Assembly: GCA_002483105.1 (NCBI GenBank)
Contig: DLHG01000003.1
Span: 1 to 64,000, forward strand
Source of the DNA: Bacteroidetes bacterium UBA7674
GTDB lineage: Bacteria; Bacteroidota; Bacteroidia; Chitinophagales; Chitinophagaceae
Direction: 5' to 3'
DNA: 64,000 bases
Part shown: piece after piece, positions 45,417-53,708 of the stretch
How positions within the stretch are numbered: the stretch's first letter is position 1
Layout of the letters: each line of letters starts with the position of its first letter
Made by a program: the position numbers and the translations under genes
The notes under the pieces: model-generated
Told to the model about the DNA's origin: nothing
Seen by the model: only the letters and a program-made list of their open reading frames with translations
The model's database searches: none

Positions 45417-47396
45417 TTAAAAATTCATCAGCTTCCGCACACATTCGTCTAAGCGCCCCTTTGCCATAAAGTTCTGTTCCAGCTCTATCGCAAAAGGAAC
45501 AGGAGTGTCTAAACTGGCACAACGAACGATAGGCGCATCTAGGTATTGGAAGCAGTTCTCGGATATCCATGCCGCCAGCTCCCCGCCTACACCGCCAATC
45601 AATGTGTCTTCGTGCAAAAGCAAAACCTTGCCTGTGCGCTGAACAGATTCGCGGATAGCATCATAATCTAATGGTAACAATGTGCGCAGGTCAAGAATGT
45701 CGAAAGAGGTATCCGGGTGAGCATTCGCATAATCGGTAGCCCAATGAACACCCGCACCATAAGTGATGATACTGATATCTTCACCTTCCTGTACGAGACG
45801 GGCCTTGCCTATTTCTATAGTATAGTAATCATCCGGCACTTGTCCCGTAATACTGCGGTATAGCGCTTTGTGCTCAAAGAAGATAACCGGGTTGGGGTCT
45901 TCGATGGCAGCGATCATTAATCCTTTCGCGTCTTCAGGAGTAGAAGGATAAACAACCTTCAATCCCGGGGTGTGAACGAACCACGCCTCATTGCACTGGG
46001 AGTGGAACGGGCCAGCGCCTACACCGCCACCTGTAGGCATACGAATTACCACATCGGCATTCTGTCCCCAGCGGTAATGTATTTTGGCGAGGTTATTTAT
46101 TATCTGGTTGAATCCAACAGTAACGAAGTCACCGAACTGCATTTCCATCATAGCCTTGAAGCCTTTGATAGACAGTCCGAGCGCAGCACCTACAATGGCG
46201 CTTTCGCAAAGTGGCGTATTACGCACCCGCTCTTTGCCAAATTTTTCTACGAAACCTTCGGTTACTTTAAATGCTCCACCGTACTCCGCAATATCTTGCC
46301 CCATCAGTACGAGGTTCGGGTATTGCTCCATGCATTGGCGGAGGCCGTCGGTAATGGCATTGATGAATTTCTTTTCGGAAGTAGCAGATGTGGCCGGAGG
46401 TGTAGCGATGCTGCGGGTTGGTGCATAAACATCACGCACTTCTTCTTCTGTATCAGGAGTAACGGGTTGGGCCGCGAAGCCTACCGCTAATCCTTCTTCA
46501 ATTTCCTTTTGTATGTTGATACGGGTATCAGCAATGAAAGTATCGGTGATGACACCTTCGTCCAGTAAATATTTTTCGAAATTGGAGAGCGGGTCTTTCT
46601 TCGCCCATTCTTCAAACAGTTCTTTGGGAACGTACTTCACGCCACTGGCTTCTTCGTGCCCACGCATACGGAAGGTCATACACTCTATCAGCATCGGCTT
46701 CTGCTCACGGATGCAATATTCACGTGCATTAGATATTGTCCTGAAAACCTCCAGTATGTTATTGCCATCTATAGTAACACCCATCATACCGTAACCAACT
46801 GCGCGGTCAGCGAGTTGCTTGCACACGAATTGTTCGTTGACTGGAGTGCTAAGGCCGTAGCCGTTATTTTCTATAATAAATATTACAGGCAGGTTCCAAA
46901 CCGCAGCAACATTTAGTGCCTCGTGGAAGTCACCTTCACTCGTTCCGCCATCACCGCTGAAAGCGACAGATACTTTTTTCTCTTTCTTTAATTTGTGTGC
47001 TAAAGCGATACCGTCGGCAATTGCCAGCTGCGGGCCGAGGTGCGATATCATACCACAGATGTGATATTCATTAGCGCCGAAGTGGAAAGAACGCTCACGC
47101 CCTTTACTGAAACCTTCCTTGCGTCCCTGCCATTGCATGAACAGTTTATCGAAAGGCATTCTGCGGGAAGTGAATACGCCCAGGTTGCGGTGAAGCGGCA
47201 TTACATACTCATCGCTATCCAGCGCCAGGGTGGCACCTACAGAAATGGCCTCCTGGCCTATTCCGCTGAACCACTTACTGATACGCCCCTGGCGGAGAAG
47301 CACCAGCATTTTTTCCTCTATCATTCTTGGACGGAGGAGCTCGGTGTATAGCTGTATGAGCTGTCCATTGGAAATTTCCGAACGGTCGAAATTCAT
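45417..47396 (-). CDS. Fused alpha/beta E1 of a branched-chain-type 2-oxoacid dehydrogenase
   Basis: 659 aa from the ATG at 47396 (MNFDRSEIS). The frame opens at 47447, but a -7 box at 47415-47422 and family starts favour the shorter form. The first half (about 1-320) is the E1 alpha domain with the thiamine-diphosphate motif GDGGTSEGDFHEALN ... IIENN. The second half (about 345-659) is the E1 beta domain (LMGQDIAEYGGAF, GFNQIINNLAKIHYRWG, LLHEDTLIGGVGGEL). Both subunits in one chain is common in Bacteroidota. The enzyme decarboxylates branched 2-oxo acids, or pyruvate, in a complex with E2 and E3, and would supply primers for the branched fatty acids typical of this phylum. E2 and E3 are not in the window. 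Confidence 0.92.
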   Translation of the reverse strand: MNFDRSEISNGQLIQLYTELLRPRMIEEKMLVLLRQGRISKWFSGIGQEAISVGATLALDSDEYVMPLHRNLGVFTSRRMPFDKLFMQWQGRKEGFSKGRERSFHFGANEYHICGMISHLGPQLAIADGIALAHKLKKEKKVSVAFSGDGGTSEGDFHEALNVAAVWNLPVIFIIENNGYGLSTPVNEQFVCKQLADRAVGYGMMGVTIDGNNILEVFRTISNAREYCIREQKPMLIECMTFRMRGHEEASGVKYVPKELFEEWAKKDPLSNFEKYLLDEGVITDTFIADTRINIQKEIEEGLAVGFAAQPVTPDTEEEVRDVYAPTRSIATPPATSATSEKKFINAITDGLRQCMEQYPNLVLMGQDIAEYGGAFKVTEGFVEKFGKERVRNTPLCESAIVGAALGLSIKGFKAMMEMQFGDFVTVGFNQIINNLAKIHYRWGQNADVVIRMPTGGGVGAGPFHSQCNEAWFVHTPGLKVVYPSTPEDAKGLMIAAIEDPNPVIFFEHKALYRSITGQVPDDYYTIEIGKARLVQEGEDISIITYGAGVHWATDYANAHPDTSFDILDLRTLLPLDYDAIRESVQRTGKVLLLHEDTLIGGVGGELAAWISENCFQYLDAPIVRCASLDTPVPFAIELEQNFMAKGRLDECVRKLMNF

Positions 47397-47414
47397 AAGT
47401 ACCTGATTGTGCGG

Positions 47415-47422
47415 CAAAAATA
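47415..47422 (-). promoter_or_regulatory. -7 box for the E1 dehydrogenase gene
   Basis: The minus strand reads TATTTTTG, 18 nt before the ATG at 47396. It lies inside the longer ORF, which argues for the shorter start. Confidence 0.45.
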
Positions 47423-47557
47423 GGGTTTTAAGTGGGAAGGGCTTCATTCTCAGCAGTATGGGATAATAAATCTGTAATGTGTTTGTAAAATACGGAGTGC
47501 GCTTCCGGTGTTTTTAAGGTGGCGGACATCTAATTTTCCTATTCGGTTAATAACTTC

Positions 47558-47565
47558 TATCTTTG
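47558..47565 (+). promoter_or_regulatory. -7 box for pyrG
   Basis: TATCTTTG, 81 nt before the ATG at 47647. Confidence 0.45.
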
Positions 47566-47646
47566 TGTGACCGCTACAGCAATCCCCAAGTATTTATTGT
47601 AATATTTACCAGCTGCGCAACCCGGTCATAAAAAAACAGGAGCGTT

Positions 47647-49296
47647 ATGACAAAGTACATTTTTGTAACCGGAGGCGTTACATCATCACTAGGAAAGGGA
47701 ATTATAGCAGCATCGCTGGCTAAACTGCTCCAGGCCCGCGGCTACACTACCACCATCCAGAAGTTTGATCCTTACATCAATGTCGACCCGGGAACCCTGA
47801 ATCCTTACGAACATGGGGAATGCTATGTAACGGAAGATGGCGCGGAAACCGACCTTGACCTCGGCCACTACGAGCGCTACCTGAATACATTTACTTCTCA
47901 GGCCAATAACGTCACCACAGGTCGTATATACCAGCACGTAATTAATAAAGAGCGTGAGGGCGCCTACCTGGGAAAGACTGTACAGGTAATTCCGCACATC
48001 ACCGATGAGATAAAGAGAAGAATGACCCTGCTGGGACAGGACAACCAATTCGACATAGTTATTACCGAGCTTGGCGGTACGGTAGGTGATATTGAGTCCC
48101 TGCCATACGTAGAAGCGGTTCGCCAGCTGAAATGGGAAATGGGCAACAACTGTATCGTTGTCCACCTGACGCTGATCCCTTACCTGAAGGCGGCAAAAGA
48201 ATTAAAAACAAAACCAACACAGCACTCTGTAAAGTTGATGAGTGAGCACGGCCTTACGCCTGATGTGCTTGTCTGCCGCACGGAAGAGCCGTTATACCAG
48301 GAGCTGAGAAGGAAAATAGCCCTTTTCTGTAACGTGGTACCGGAGGCGGTGATAGAAGCATTGGATGCCGACACCATCTACAGCGTACCGCTGGAAATGA
48401 TGCGTGAGAAGCTGGACCTGATTTGCCTGCAAAAGCTGAACTTACCATTAGGTACCGAGCCGGAACTGGACAAATGGAAAGACTTTTTGAATAAACTGCG
48501 TTACCCTAAATCTAAGGTAACAATTGGCCTGATAGGCAAATATGTAGAGCTACAGGATGCCTATAAATCAATACTGGAGGGCCTGATACATGCAGGGGCG
48601 ATGAACGAATGCAAAGTAGAGGTGCGCAATATCCACTCCGAGCACCTCACACTGGAAAATGCAGTAGAGAAGCTGACCAACCTTGATGCTATATTGGTAG
48701 CGCCGGGCTTCGGCAGCCGCGGTATAGAAGGAAAGATAGAAGCGATACGCTATGCAAGGGAAAAGAATATTCCGTTCTTCGGTATCTGCCTGGGTATGCA
48801 AATGGCTTGCGTCGAGTTTGCCCGCAATGTGCTGCATATGGATAAAGCCCACTCTACGGAAATGAACCCCGATACCGATCAGGGTGTAATTGCCATGATG
48901 GAAGAGCAGAAGAAAATTACCCAAATGGGAGGAACGATGCGCCTGGGAGCATATGATTGCGAACTCCGCAGCGATTCTAAGACCGCATCTATATACGGCT
49001 CCACACATATTTCAGAGCGCCATCGCCACCGTTATGAATTCAACAATGAATATATAAAGGACTACGAAGCGGCGGGAATGATACCTGTAGGCAAAAACCC
49101 GAAAACCGGATTGGTAGAAATAGTGGAAGTGCCTACGCACCCGTTCTTTATCGGCGTTCAGTTCCACCCGGAATATAAGAGTACGGTAGAAAACCCGCAT
49201 CCTTTGTTCGTGGCGTTTGTAAAAGCAGCCAAAGAGCATCAGGAAAGAAGGAATGCTTTAGGACTACCTGTTTTTGAGAAAAGTGTAGCGGAGTAA
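47647..49296 (+). CDS. pyrG: CTP synthase
   Basis: 549 aa, usual length. It makes CTP from UTP, ATP and glutamine, the last step of pyrimidine nucleotide synthesis. The synthetase domain starts with KYIFVTGGVTSSLGKGI and has PYINVDPGTLNPYEHGECYV and ITELGGTVGDIESLP. The glutamine amidotransferase domain (about 290-549) has the nucleophile elbow FFGICLGMQMACVEFARN and the catalytic His/Glu pair in GVQFHPEYKS. All hallmark residues are present. Single gene with a promoter box about 80 nt upstream and a terminator just after the stop. Confidence 0.98.
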   Translation: MTKYIFVTGGVTSSLGKGIIAASLAKLLQARGYTTTIQKFDPYINVDPGTLNPYEHGECYVTEDGAETDLDLGHYERYLNTFTSQANNVTTGRIYQHVINKEREGAYLGKTVQVIPHITDEIKRRMTLLGQDNQFDIVITELGGTVGDIESLPYVEAVRQLKWEMGNNCIVVHLTLIPYLKAAKELKTKPTQHSVKLMSEHGLTPDVLVCRTEEPLYQELRRKIALFCNVVPEAVIEALDADTIYSVPLEMMREKLDLICLQKLNLPLGTEPELDKWKDFLNKLRYPKSKVTIGLIGKYVELQDAYKSILEGLIHAGAMNECKVEVRNIHSEHLTLENAVEKLTNLDAILVAPGFGSRGIEGKIEAIRYAREKNIPFFGICLGMQMACVEFARNVLHMDKAHSTEMNPDTDQGVIAMMEEQKKITQMGGTMRLGAYDCELRSDSKTASIYGSTHISERHRHRYEFNNEYIKDYEAAGMIPVGKNPKTGLVEIVEVPTHPFFIGVQFHPEYKSTVENPHPLFVAFVKAAKEHQERRNALGLPVFEKSVAE

Positions 49297-49317
49297 GTGC
49301 TACGACGATAATATTTG

Positions 49318-49345
49318 AAAGCCTCGCATTAGCGGGGCTTTTCTA
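49318..49345 (+). terminator. Rho-independent terminator of pyrG
   Basis: A 10-bp stem AAAGCCTCGC / GCGGGGCTTT (one G-T pair) with loop ATTA, followed by TCTATT, 21 nt after the pyrG stop. Confidence 0.85.
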
Positions 49346-49480
49346 TTGGATAGCGCCGGTACGACTTTCCGCCGTCAGCACGCGTTAACACCGGATAGCA
49401 AAGAGCTCTTAATGCCCCCTGCATTAGTTATTTTAACATTTTTACAACAGACATTAACAAAAAGATTAAGATGTGCGATA

Positions 49481-49488
49481 TAGCTTTG
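49481..49488 (+). promoter_or_regulatory. -7 box of a candidate small RNA
   Basis: TAGCTTTG (TAnnTTTG) in the pyrG-murI gap, followed about 100 nt later by a strong plus-strand terminator and no plus-strand gene. Confidence 0.4.
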
Positions 49489-49492
49489 CATT

Positions 49493-49591
49493 CAGGATAG
49501 AAAGGATCTGGAGGCATAAGAGAGATGCTATTTATTACACCAGACTTTTCAAGGTTAAATGCGCTCCTTGCTTTTGTGGGGAGCGTTTTTT
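49493..49591 (+). ncRNA. Candidate small RNA between pyrG and murI
   Basis: About 100 nt bounded by a TAnnTTTG box and an intrinsic terminator. It contains a possible stem TCTGG (49507-49511) / CCAGA (49540-49544) enclosing GCAT (49514-49517) / ATGC (49525-49528), then the terminator hairpin CGCTCC (49562-49567) / GGAGCG (49580-49585) with six Ts. An ATG at 49525 opens 50 codons into the murI antisense strand, but the terminator would cut it. No known RNA family recognised. Confidence 0.4.
49562..49591 (+). terminator. Rho-independent terminator of the candidate small RNA
   Basis: CGCTCC-N12-GGAGCG followed by TTTTTT. Its T run is on the plus strand, so it does not serve murI, and pyrG already has its own terminator 220 nt upstream. 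Confidence 0.7.
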
Positions 49592-50411
49592 ATAAATCCA
49601 CTTCTTCCGACTTCACGGGACGGCCGAAAAACTGGCTGCCGTGCGCATCAAAGTCAATACTGTTGTCCGTAGTGTAAAAACGCATATTGCCAGAGTGGCT
49701 GATCTTGCTTTCTAATTCAGGATGGCGGTGTAGATAATCCGCCAGGCTGTCGGCAACGATATCTCCCTGGCTAACGATAGCGATATTTTCAGGGAGGTGT
49801 TTTCTGATGCTGTTGATAAGCAAAGGATAGTGTGTACACGCCAGCAGAACGGTATCAATGTCAGCCGAAGCGGCCATCAGTTCATCCAGGTATTTTTTCA
49901 CCAGCAGGTCGGCACTTTCGGTTTCATGCTCACCGTTCTCTATCATATGCACCCACATGGGGCATGCCTGCTGATATACATGGATGTCGGGGTAGAACTT
50001 ATTGATCTCCGTTTTGTAAGATTCAGAACGGATGGTACCGATAGTTCCCAGCACACCTACCGACCGGCTTTTGGTATAGTCGCCTATCACCTCTGCCGTT
50101 GGGCGTATCACACCCAGCACCCGCTTTTCCGGACCGAACTTTTGCAGATCTTTTATCTGTATGGTACGCAGCGCTTTAGCCGAAGCGGTATTGCAGGCCA
50201 GTATTACCAAAGGGCAGCCCATTTTGAAGAACCACTCTACGGCTTCCAAAGTATATTCATGAACCGTCTCGAAGGAGCGATTACCATAAGGTGCGCGTGC
50301 ATTATCTCCCAGGTATATATAGTCGTACTGCGGCAACTTTGCAGCAATAGACTTAAAGACGGTGAGCCCGCCATAACCGGAATCGAATATACCTATGGGA
50401 TGGGATTGCAT
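49590..50411 (-). CDS. murI: Glutamate racemase
   Basis: 273 aa. It converts L- to D-glutamate for peptidoglycan. The family motifs are PIGIFDSGYGGLTVFK with the catalytic Asp-Ser (residues 11-12), YLGDNARAPYG, the first catalytic Cys in LVILACNTASAKAL, and the second in VLLACTHYPLL with the following His. Length and start fit. A TATCTTTG box lies 8 nt before the ATG, so the mRNA leader would be only a few bases. The upstream neighbour, on the same strand, is the small secreted protein at 50431-50820. Confidence 0.98.
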   Translation of the reverse strand: MQSHPIGIFDSGYGGLTVFKSIAAKLPQYDYIYLGDNARAPYGNRSFETVHEYTLEAVEWFFKMGCPLVILACNTASAKALRTIQIKDLQKFGPEKRVLGVIRPTAEVIGDYTKSRSVGVLGTIGTIRSESYKTEINKFYPDIHVYQQACPMWVHMIENGEHETESADLLVKKYLDELMAASADIDTVLLACTHYPLLINSIRKHLPENIAIVSQGDIVADSLADYLHRHPELESKISHSGNMRFYTTDNSIDFDAHGSQFFGRPVKSEEVDL

Positions 50412-50419
50412 TCAGGCAG

Positions 50420-50427
50420 CAAAGATA
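50420..50427 (-). promoter_or_regulatory. -7 box immediately before murI
   Basis: The minus strand reads TATCTTTG, 8 nt before the ATG at 50411. Confidence 0.5.
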
Positions 50428-50430
50428 AAT

Positions 50431-50820
50431 CTATTTCTTAGTCGATTGTAACGGAACGCCACCGGAATAATCCCTGCTGGCATCCACGGAAGGTTCGCTT
50501 TGCTTTACCTCCAGTTTCACATCTATCTTTGTGTCCTGCCATTGTTTTACAGGAACATCGTTCACCCATGAATGTTTGTACTCGCCATAGATCACTTGCA
50601 CCTTGTAGGTACCGACGTACATACGATTGGTGAGATATTTTCCATTGGCATCTGTGTACGCGGAGCCAATTATTTCATTGCCACTATAGACAAAGACATC
50701 AGCGTGATCTACCGGCCTACCGACCTCATCGGTTATCTTTCCACTGATGGTGCCTTTGGGCACTTGTGCGAAGGCAACAGTACTGAATAGAAGACAGAAA
50801 ACTAATAATAAGCGATTCAT
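50431..50820 (-). CDS. Small secreted protein with carboxypeptidase-regulatory-like domain
   Basis: 129 aa from the ATG at 50820. The frame opens at 50955, but only the later start gives a signal peptide (MNRLLLVFCLLFSTVAFA/Q). Residues 22-105 look like a CarboxypepD_reg beta-sandwich (GTISGKITDEVGRPVDHADV, AYTDANGKYLTNRMYVGTYKVQVIYGEY). The tail has Glu-Pro-Ser-rich residues and no sorting signal. In larger Bacteroidota proteins such domains precede TonB-dependent receptors; here it stands alone. Periplasmic or surface, function unknown. Confidence 0.78.
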   Translation of the reverse strand: MNRLLLVFCLLFSTVAFAQVPKGTISGKITDEVGRPVDHADVFVYSGNEIIGSAYTDANGKYLTNRMYVGTYKVQVIYGEYKHSWVNDVPVKQWQDTKIDVKLEVKQSEPSVDASRDYSGGVPLQSTKK

Positions 50821-50929
50821 AACCTCTGCATTTAGTATTAATATACTACTAAATTCTATGCCAAAGAAACCGCCGCTCATTCCCGGGCATCTTAAACGGC
50901 TATATCTAGCGAAAAAAAGATAACATATT

Positions 50930-50952
50930 CCCCCCTTTAGGGGGTTAGGGGG
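50930..50952. repeat. Dispersed GC-palindrome repeat (CCCCC-TTTA-GGGGG type), copy 1
   Basis: CCCCCTTTAGGGGG followed by TTAGGGGG. A second copy with the same plan lies at 53689-53707. Such units are common short intergenic repeats in Bacteroidota genomes. Confidence 0.6.
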
Positions 50953-51009
50953 CAATTTTTAAAATAGGGAAATAGATATTCTCGTTTTCATTGGGAAGTA
51001 TTATTAGTG

Positions 51010-51017
51010 TAAATTTG
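51010..51017 (+). promoter_or_regulatory. -7 box immediately before the ferredoxin oxidoreductase gene
   Basis: TAAATTTG, 9 nt before the ATG at 51027. It lies downstream of the alternative ATG at 50991, which argues against that longer start. Confidence 0.5.
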
Positions 51018-51026
51018 CATTCAATT

Positions 51027-52058
51027 ATGAGTGAGGTTACTACGCCGCCGGTATTGACGGCCAAGGATTTTGCAACAGACCAGGAAGTTCGCTGGTGCCC
51101 CGGTTGCGGCGACTATTCGATATTAAAGCAGGTACAGACGATACTTCCCCAGATAGGTATTGCCCGCGAGAACATTGTGATCATTTCGGGCATCGGGTGC
51201 AGTTCGCGCTTTCCCTACTATATGAATACCTATGGCATGCACTCCATTCACGGACGCGCTACTGCCATAGCATCGGGACTGAAGGCTACGCGCCCGGAAC
51301 TGAGCATATGGATAGTGACAGGTGACGGTGATGGTTTGAGTATTGGCGGTAACCATACTATACATCTGCTGCGCAGGAACTTTAATGTAAACATACTCCT
51401 GTTCAACAACCAGATATACGGCCTTACTAAAGGTCAATACTCCCCTACTTCAGAAGAAAATAAGGTAACAAAGTCAACACCGGCCGGTAGCCTGGACCAT
51501 CCGTTCAATCCGCTGGCGCTGGCGCTTGGTGCAGACGCATCTTTCATCGCCCGCAGCATGGACCGTGACCCAAAGCACCTGCAACAAATGTTGCTTCGTG
51601 CTAACGGACACATAGGTGCATCTATGCTGGAGATATACCAGAACTGCAACATCTTCAACGATGGCGCATTCGAGATATTTACAGAGAAATCAACCAAGTC
51701 CGAAGAGGCGCTGTTCCTGGAGCAAGGTAAACCGCTGATATTTGGTGCAGATAAAAACAAAGGCATCAGGCTGGATGGTTACAAGCCGGTAGTGGTGAAC
51801 CTGGGCGAAGGAATGAATGCCGACGACCTGTGGATACACGACGAAACAGACTTCTTTAAAGCACAGATACTCACCCGCCTCTTCGACGACCCGGCCAAGG
51901 AGGGGCACTTTCCTCGTCCGTTCGGCGTATTCTATGCAGCAGACAGGGCTACCTATGAGAACAGCATGGAACTGCAGATAGAAGAGATAATAGCAAGGAA
52001 AGGCCCGGGTAACCTGGATAATCTTTTGCAGGGCAAAGAAACCTGGGTGATTGAATAA
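51027..52058 (+). CDS. korB: 2-oxoacid:ferredoxin oxidoreductase, beta subunit
   Basis: 343 aa from the ATG at 51027. The beta subunit carries thiamine diphosphate and decarboxylates 2-oxoglutarate or another 2-oxo acid, passing electrons to ferredoxin. Motifs are VRWCPGCGDYSIL (Cys pair), GIGCSSRFPYYMNTYGMH, HGRATAIASGLK, and the TPP motif GDGDGLSIGGNH ... LLFNNQIYGLTKGQYSPTS. The alpha/gamma subunit usually lies directly upstream, but it is not in this window; the neighbour upstream is on the other strand. Substrate choice (2-oxoglutarate versus others) cannot be fixed from sequence alone. Confidence 0.9.
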   Translation: MSEVTTPPVLTAKDFATDQEVRWCPGCGDYSILKQVQTILPQIGIARENIVIISGIGCSSRFPYYMNTYGMHSIHGRATAIASGLKATRPELSIWIVTGDGDGLSIGGNHTIHLLRRNFNVNILLFNNQIYGLTKGQYSPTSEENKVTKSTPAGSLDHPFNPLALALGADASFIARSMDRDPKHLQQMLLRANGHIGASMLEIYQNCNIFNDGAFEIFTEKSTKSEEALFLEQGKPLIFGADKNKGIRLDGYKPVVVNLGEGMNADDLWIHDETDFFKAQILTRLFDDPAKEGHFPRPFGVFYAADRATYENSMELQIEEIIARKGPGNLDNLLQGKETWVIE

Positions 52059-52162
52059 AGACTCAATAGGGAATTGATATTTTGAACGTTAAGAAATATG
52101 AACGCAACAATAGTTCATGTTTCTTAGCGTTTTTCTTTGCTGCGATTGTAGCATTTGATTAT

Positions 52163-52170
52163 TACTTTTG
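52163..52170 (+). promoter_or_regulatory. -7 box immediately before the flippase gene
   Basis: TACTTTTG (TAnnTTTG), 8 nt before the ATG at 52179. A TTTG lies 23 nt further up (52136-52139), a little far for a -33 element. Confidence 0.45.
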
Positions 52171-52178
52171 AATTACCA

Positions 52179-53678
52179 ATGAGCAATATTAAAAAACTGG
52201 CGGGACAAACAATGTGGTATGGCGTGAGCTCTATCCTTGCCCGTTTTTTAAACTACCTGCTTACCCCCTACCTTACGCGCCAGCTTTCAACGGCAGCATA
52301 TGGAGAGATGGGATTGATATACGCGGCCATTCCGTTCATCACCAACGTATTCAGTTATGGAATGGAGACGACCTACTTCCGATATACCAATAAGGAAGAG
52401 GATGACCAGAACGTATATAACACAACAGCCCTCTCGCTGATTACAAGTACACTTTTATTGTCGGCGCTCTTGTTGTTGTTCCAGCAACCGTTAGCATCAT
52501 TATTAAGAGTAGAGGAACACCCCGAGTTTATCAGGTGGTCTGCCTATATCATTGCGTTAGATACTCTGGCACTCATGCCATTCTCTAAGCTGCGTAATGA
52601 TAACAGGCCGAAGAAATTTGCCCTTATAAAATTCGCCAATATCTTGGTGAATATCGGCATGACGATTTTCTTTTATTCTGTGTTACCAGCTATCGCGAAG
52701 AGTTCTCCCGATAGTTTTTTAGCATCGTGGTATGACCCGCAACTGGGTGTTGGATATGTGCTGCTCGCTAACCTGATAGCATCAGGAGTAACGCTATTAC
52801 TTTTAATTCCTGAGATACTTTCCATACAGATAAAGTGGGACAAGAAGCTGTGGCGTGAAATGATCATCTATTCATTGCCTATAATGATAGCGAGCTTTGG
52901 CGGTATCATCAACGAAACATTCGACCGCATTATGCTGAGCTGGTGGTCGCCTGCTGCAACGGAGCTAGCGAAGAAAGAAGAAGTAGGTATATACAATGCC
53001 TGCTATAAACTATCCATACTGATAACACTTTTTGTTCAGGCATTCAGGATGGGCGCCGAGCCGTTCTTCTTTAAGCAAGCGAAGGGCGAAGATGCGCAAA
53101 AGACCTATGCACGCGTAATGGATTATTTCGTGATCACCATATGCACCATGTTCCTCGTCGTTACATTGTATATCGACATCTGGAAACACTTTATACAGAA
53201 CCAGAGAATGTGGGTGGGCCTGAAAATAGTACCGATACTGCTGATAGCGAATATGTGCCTGGGTGTTTATTACAATCTTTCCATCTGGTACAAGCTGTCT
53301 CACAAAACAAATGCAGGAGCAACCATTACTTTCGTCGGTGCGGCTGTTACGCTGGTGATCAACTTCTTTTTCATTCCATACTACGGATATATGGCTTGTG
53401 CTGTGGCGACGCTTGCCTGCTATGGCAGCATGATGATCATCTCTTATTTCTGGGGACAGAAGGTATATCCGGTTCCATATAAGGTGAGTAAGATAGCCGC
53501 ATTCTTTCTCATGATGCTCGGCTGCTATTTCATCTACATCATCTTCTGTAATTATGTGGAAATAGTTTGGGCACGCTATGTAGTGGCAACGATATTGTTA
53601 GCTGCATATGTATTGTTCATCCTGAAGAAAGAAGGAAAGGAATTGAAGAAGCTGCCTGTAATTGGTAAATACTTCTAG
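52179..53678 (+). CDS. Polysaccharide flippase (Wzx/MATE-like oligosaccharide exporter)
   Basis: 499 aa from the ATG at 52179 (MSNIKKLAGQTMWYG); the frame opens at 52155. About 12-14 hydrophobic segments span the protein. The N-terminal KKLAGQTMWYGVSSILARFLNYLLTPYLTR pattern is characteristic of the polysaccharide biosynthesis protein/MOP superfamily, which flips lipid-linked sugar units across the inner membrane. Charged loop motifs such as YFRYTNKEED, and SFGGIINETFDRIMLSWW in the second half, support this. No glycosyltransferase cluster is next to it, so its sugar substrate is unknown. Confidence 0.9.
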   Translation: MSNIKKLAGQTMWYGVSSILARFLNYLLTPYLTRQLSTAAYGEMGLIYAAIPFITNVFSYGMETTYFRYTNKEEDDQNVYNTTALSLITSTLLLSALLLLFQQPLASLLRVEEHPEFIRWSAYIIALDTLALMPFSKLRNDNRPKKFALIKFANILVNIGMTIFFYSVLPAIAKSSPDSFLASWYDPQLGVGYVLLANLIASGVTLLLLIPEILSIQIKWDKKLWREMIIYSLPIMIASFGGIINETFDRIMLSWWSPAATELAKKEEVGIYNACYKLSILITLFVQAFRMGAEPFFFKQAKGEDAQKTYARVMDYFVITICTMFLVVTLYIDIWKHFIQNQRMWVGLKIVPILLIANMCLGVYYNLSIWYKLSHKTNAGATITFVGAAVTLVINFFFIPYYGYMACAVATLACYGSMMIISYFWGQKVYPVPYKVSKIAAFFLMMLGCYFIYIIFCNYVEIVWARYVVATILLAAYVLFILKKEGKELKKLPVIGKYF

Positions 53679-53688
53679 AAACATTAAG

Positions 53689-53707
53689 CCCCTTTAGGGG
53701 TTGGGGG
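53689..53707. repeat. Dispersed GC-palindrome repeat, copy 2
   Basis: CCCCTTTAGGGG followed by TTGGGGG, the same plan as 50930-50952, located between the flippase stop and the AraC gene stop. Confidence 0.6.
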
Positions 53708-53708
53708 T

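Noticed and set aside
45376..45570. N-terminal extension of the lipoprotein at 44554-45375
   Set aside because: It overlaps the E1 gene and precedes a perfect lipoprotein signal, so the ATG at 45375 is preferred.
49525..49677. 50-codon ORF (MLFITPDFSRLN...) in the pyrG-murI gap
   Set aside because: It crosses a strong intrinsic terminator and then runs antisense to murI. An RNA explanation is simpler, though a short peptide cannot be fully excluded.
50821..50955. N-terminal extension of the small secreted protein
   Set aside because: It would bury the signal peptide and runs into the dispersed GC repeat.
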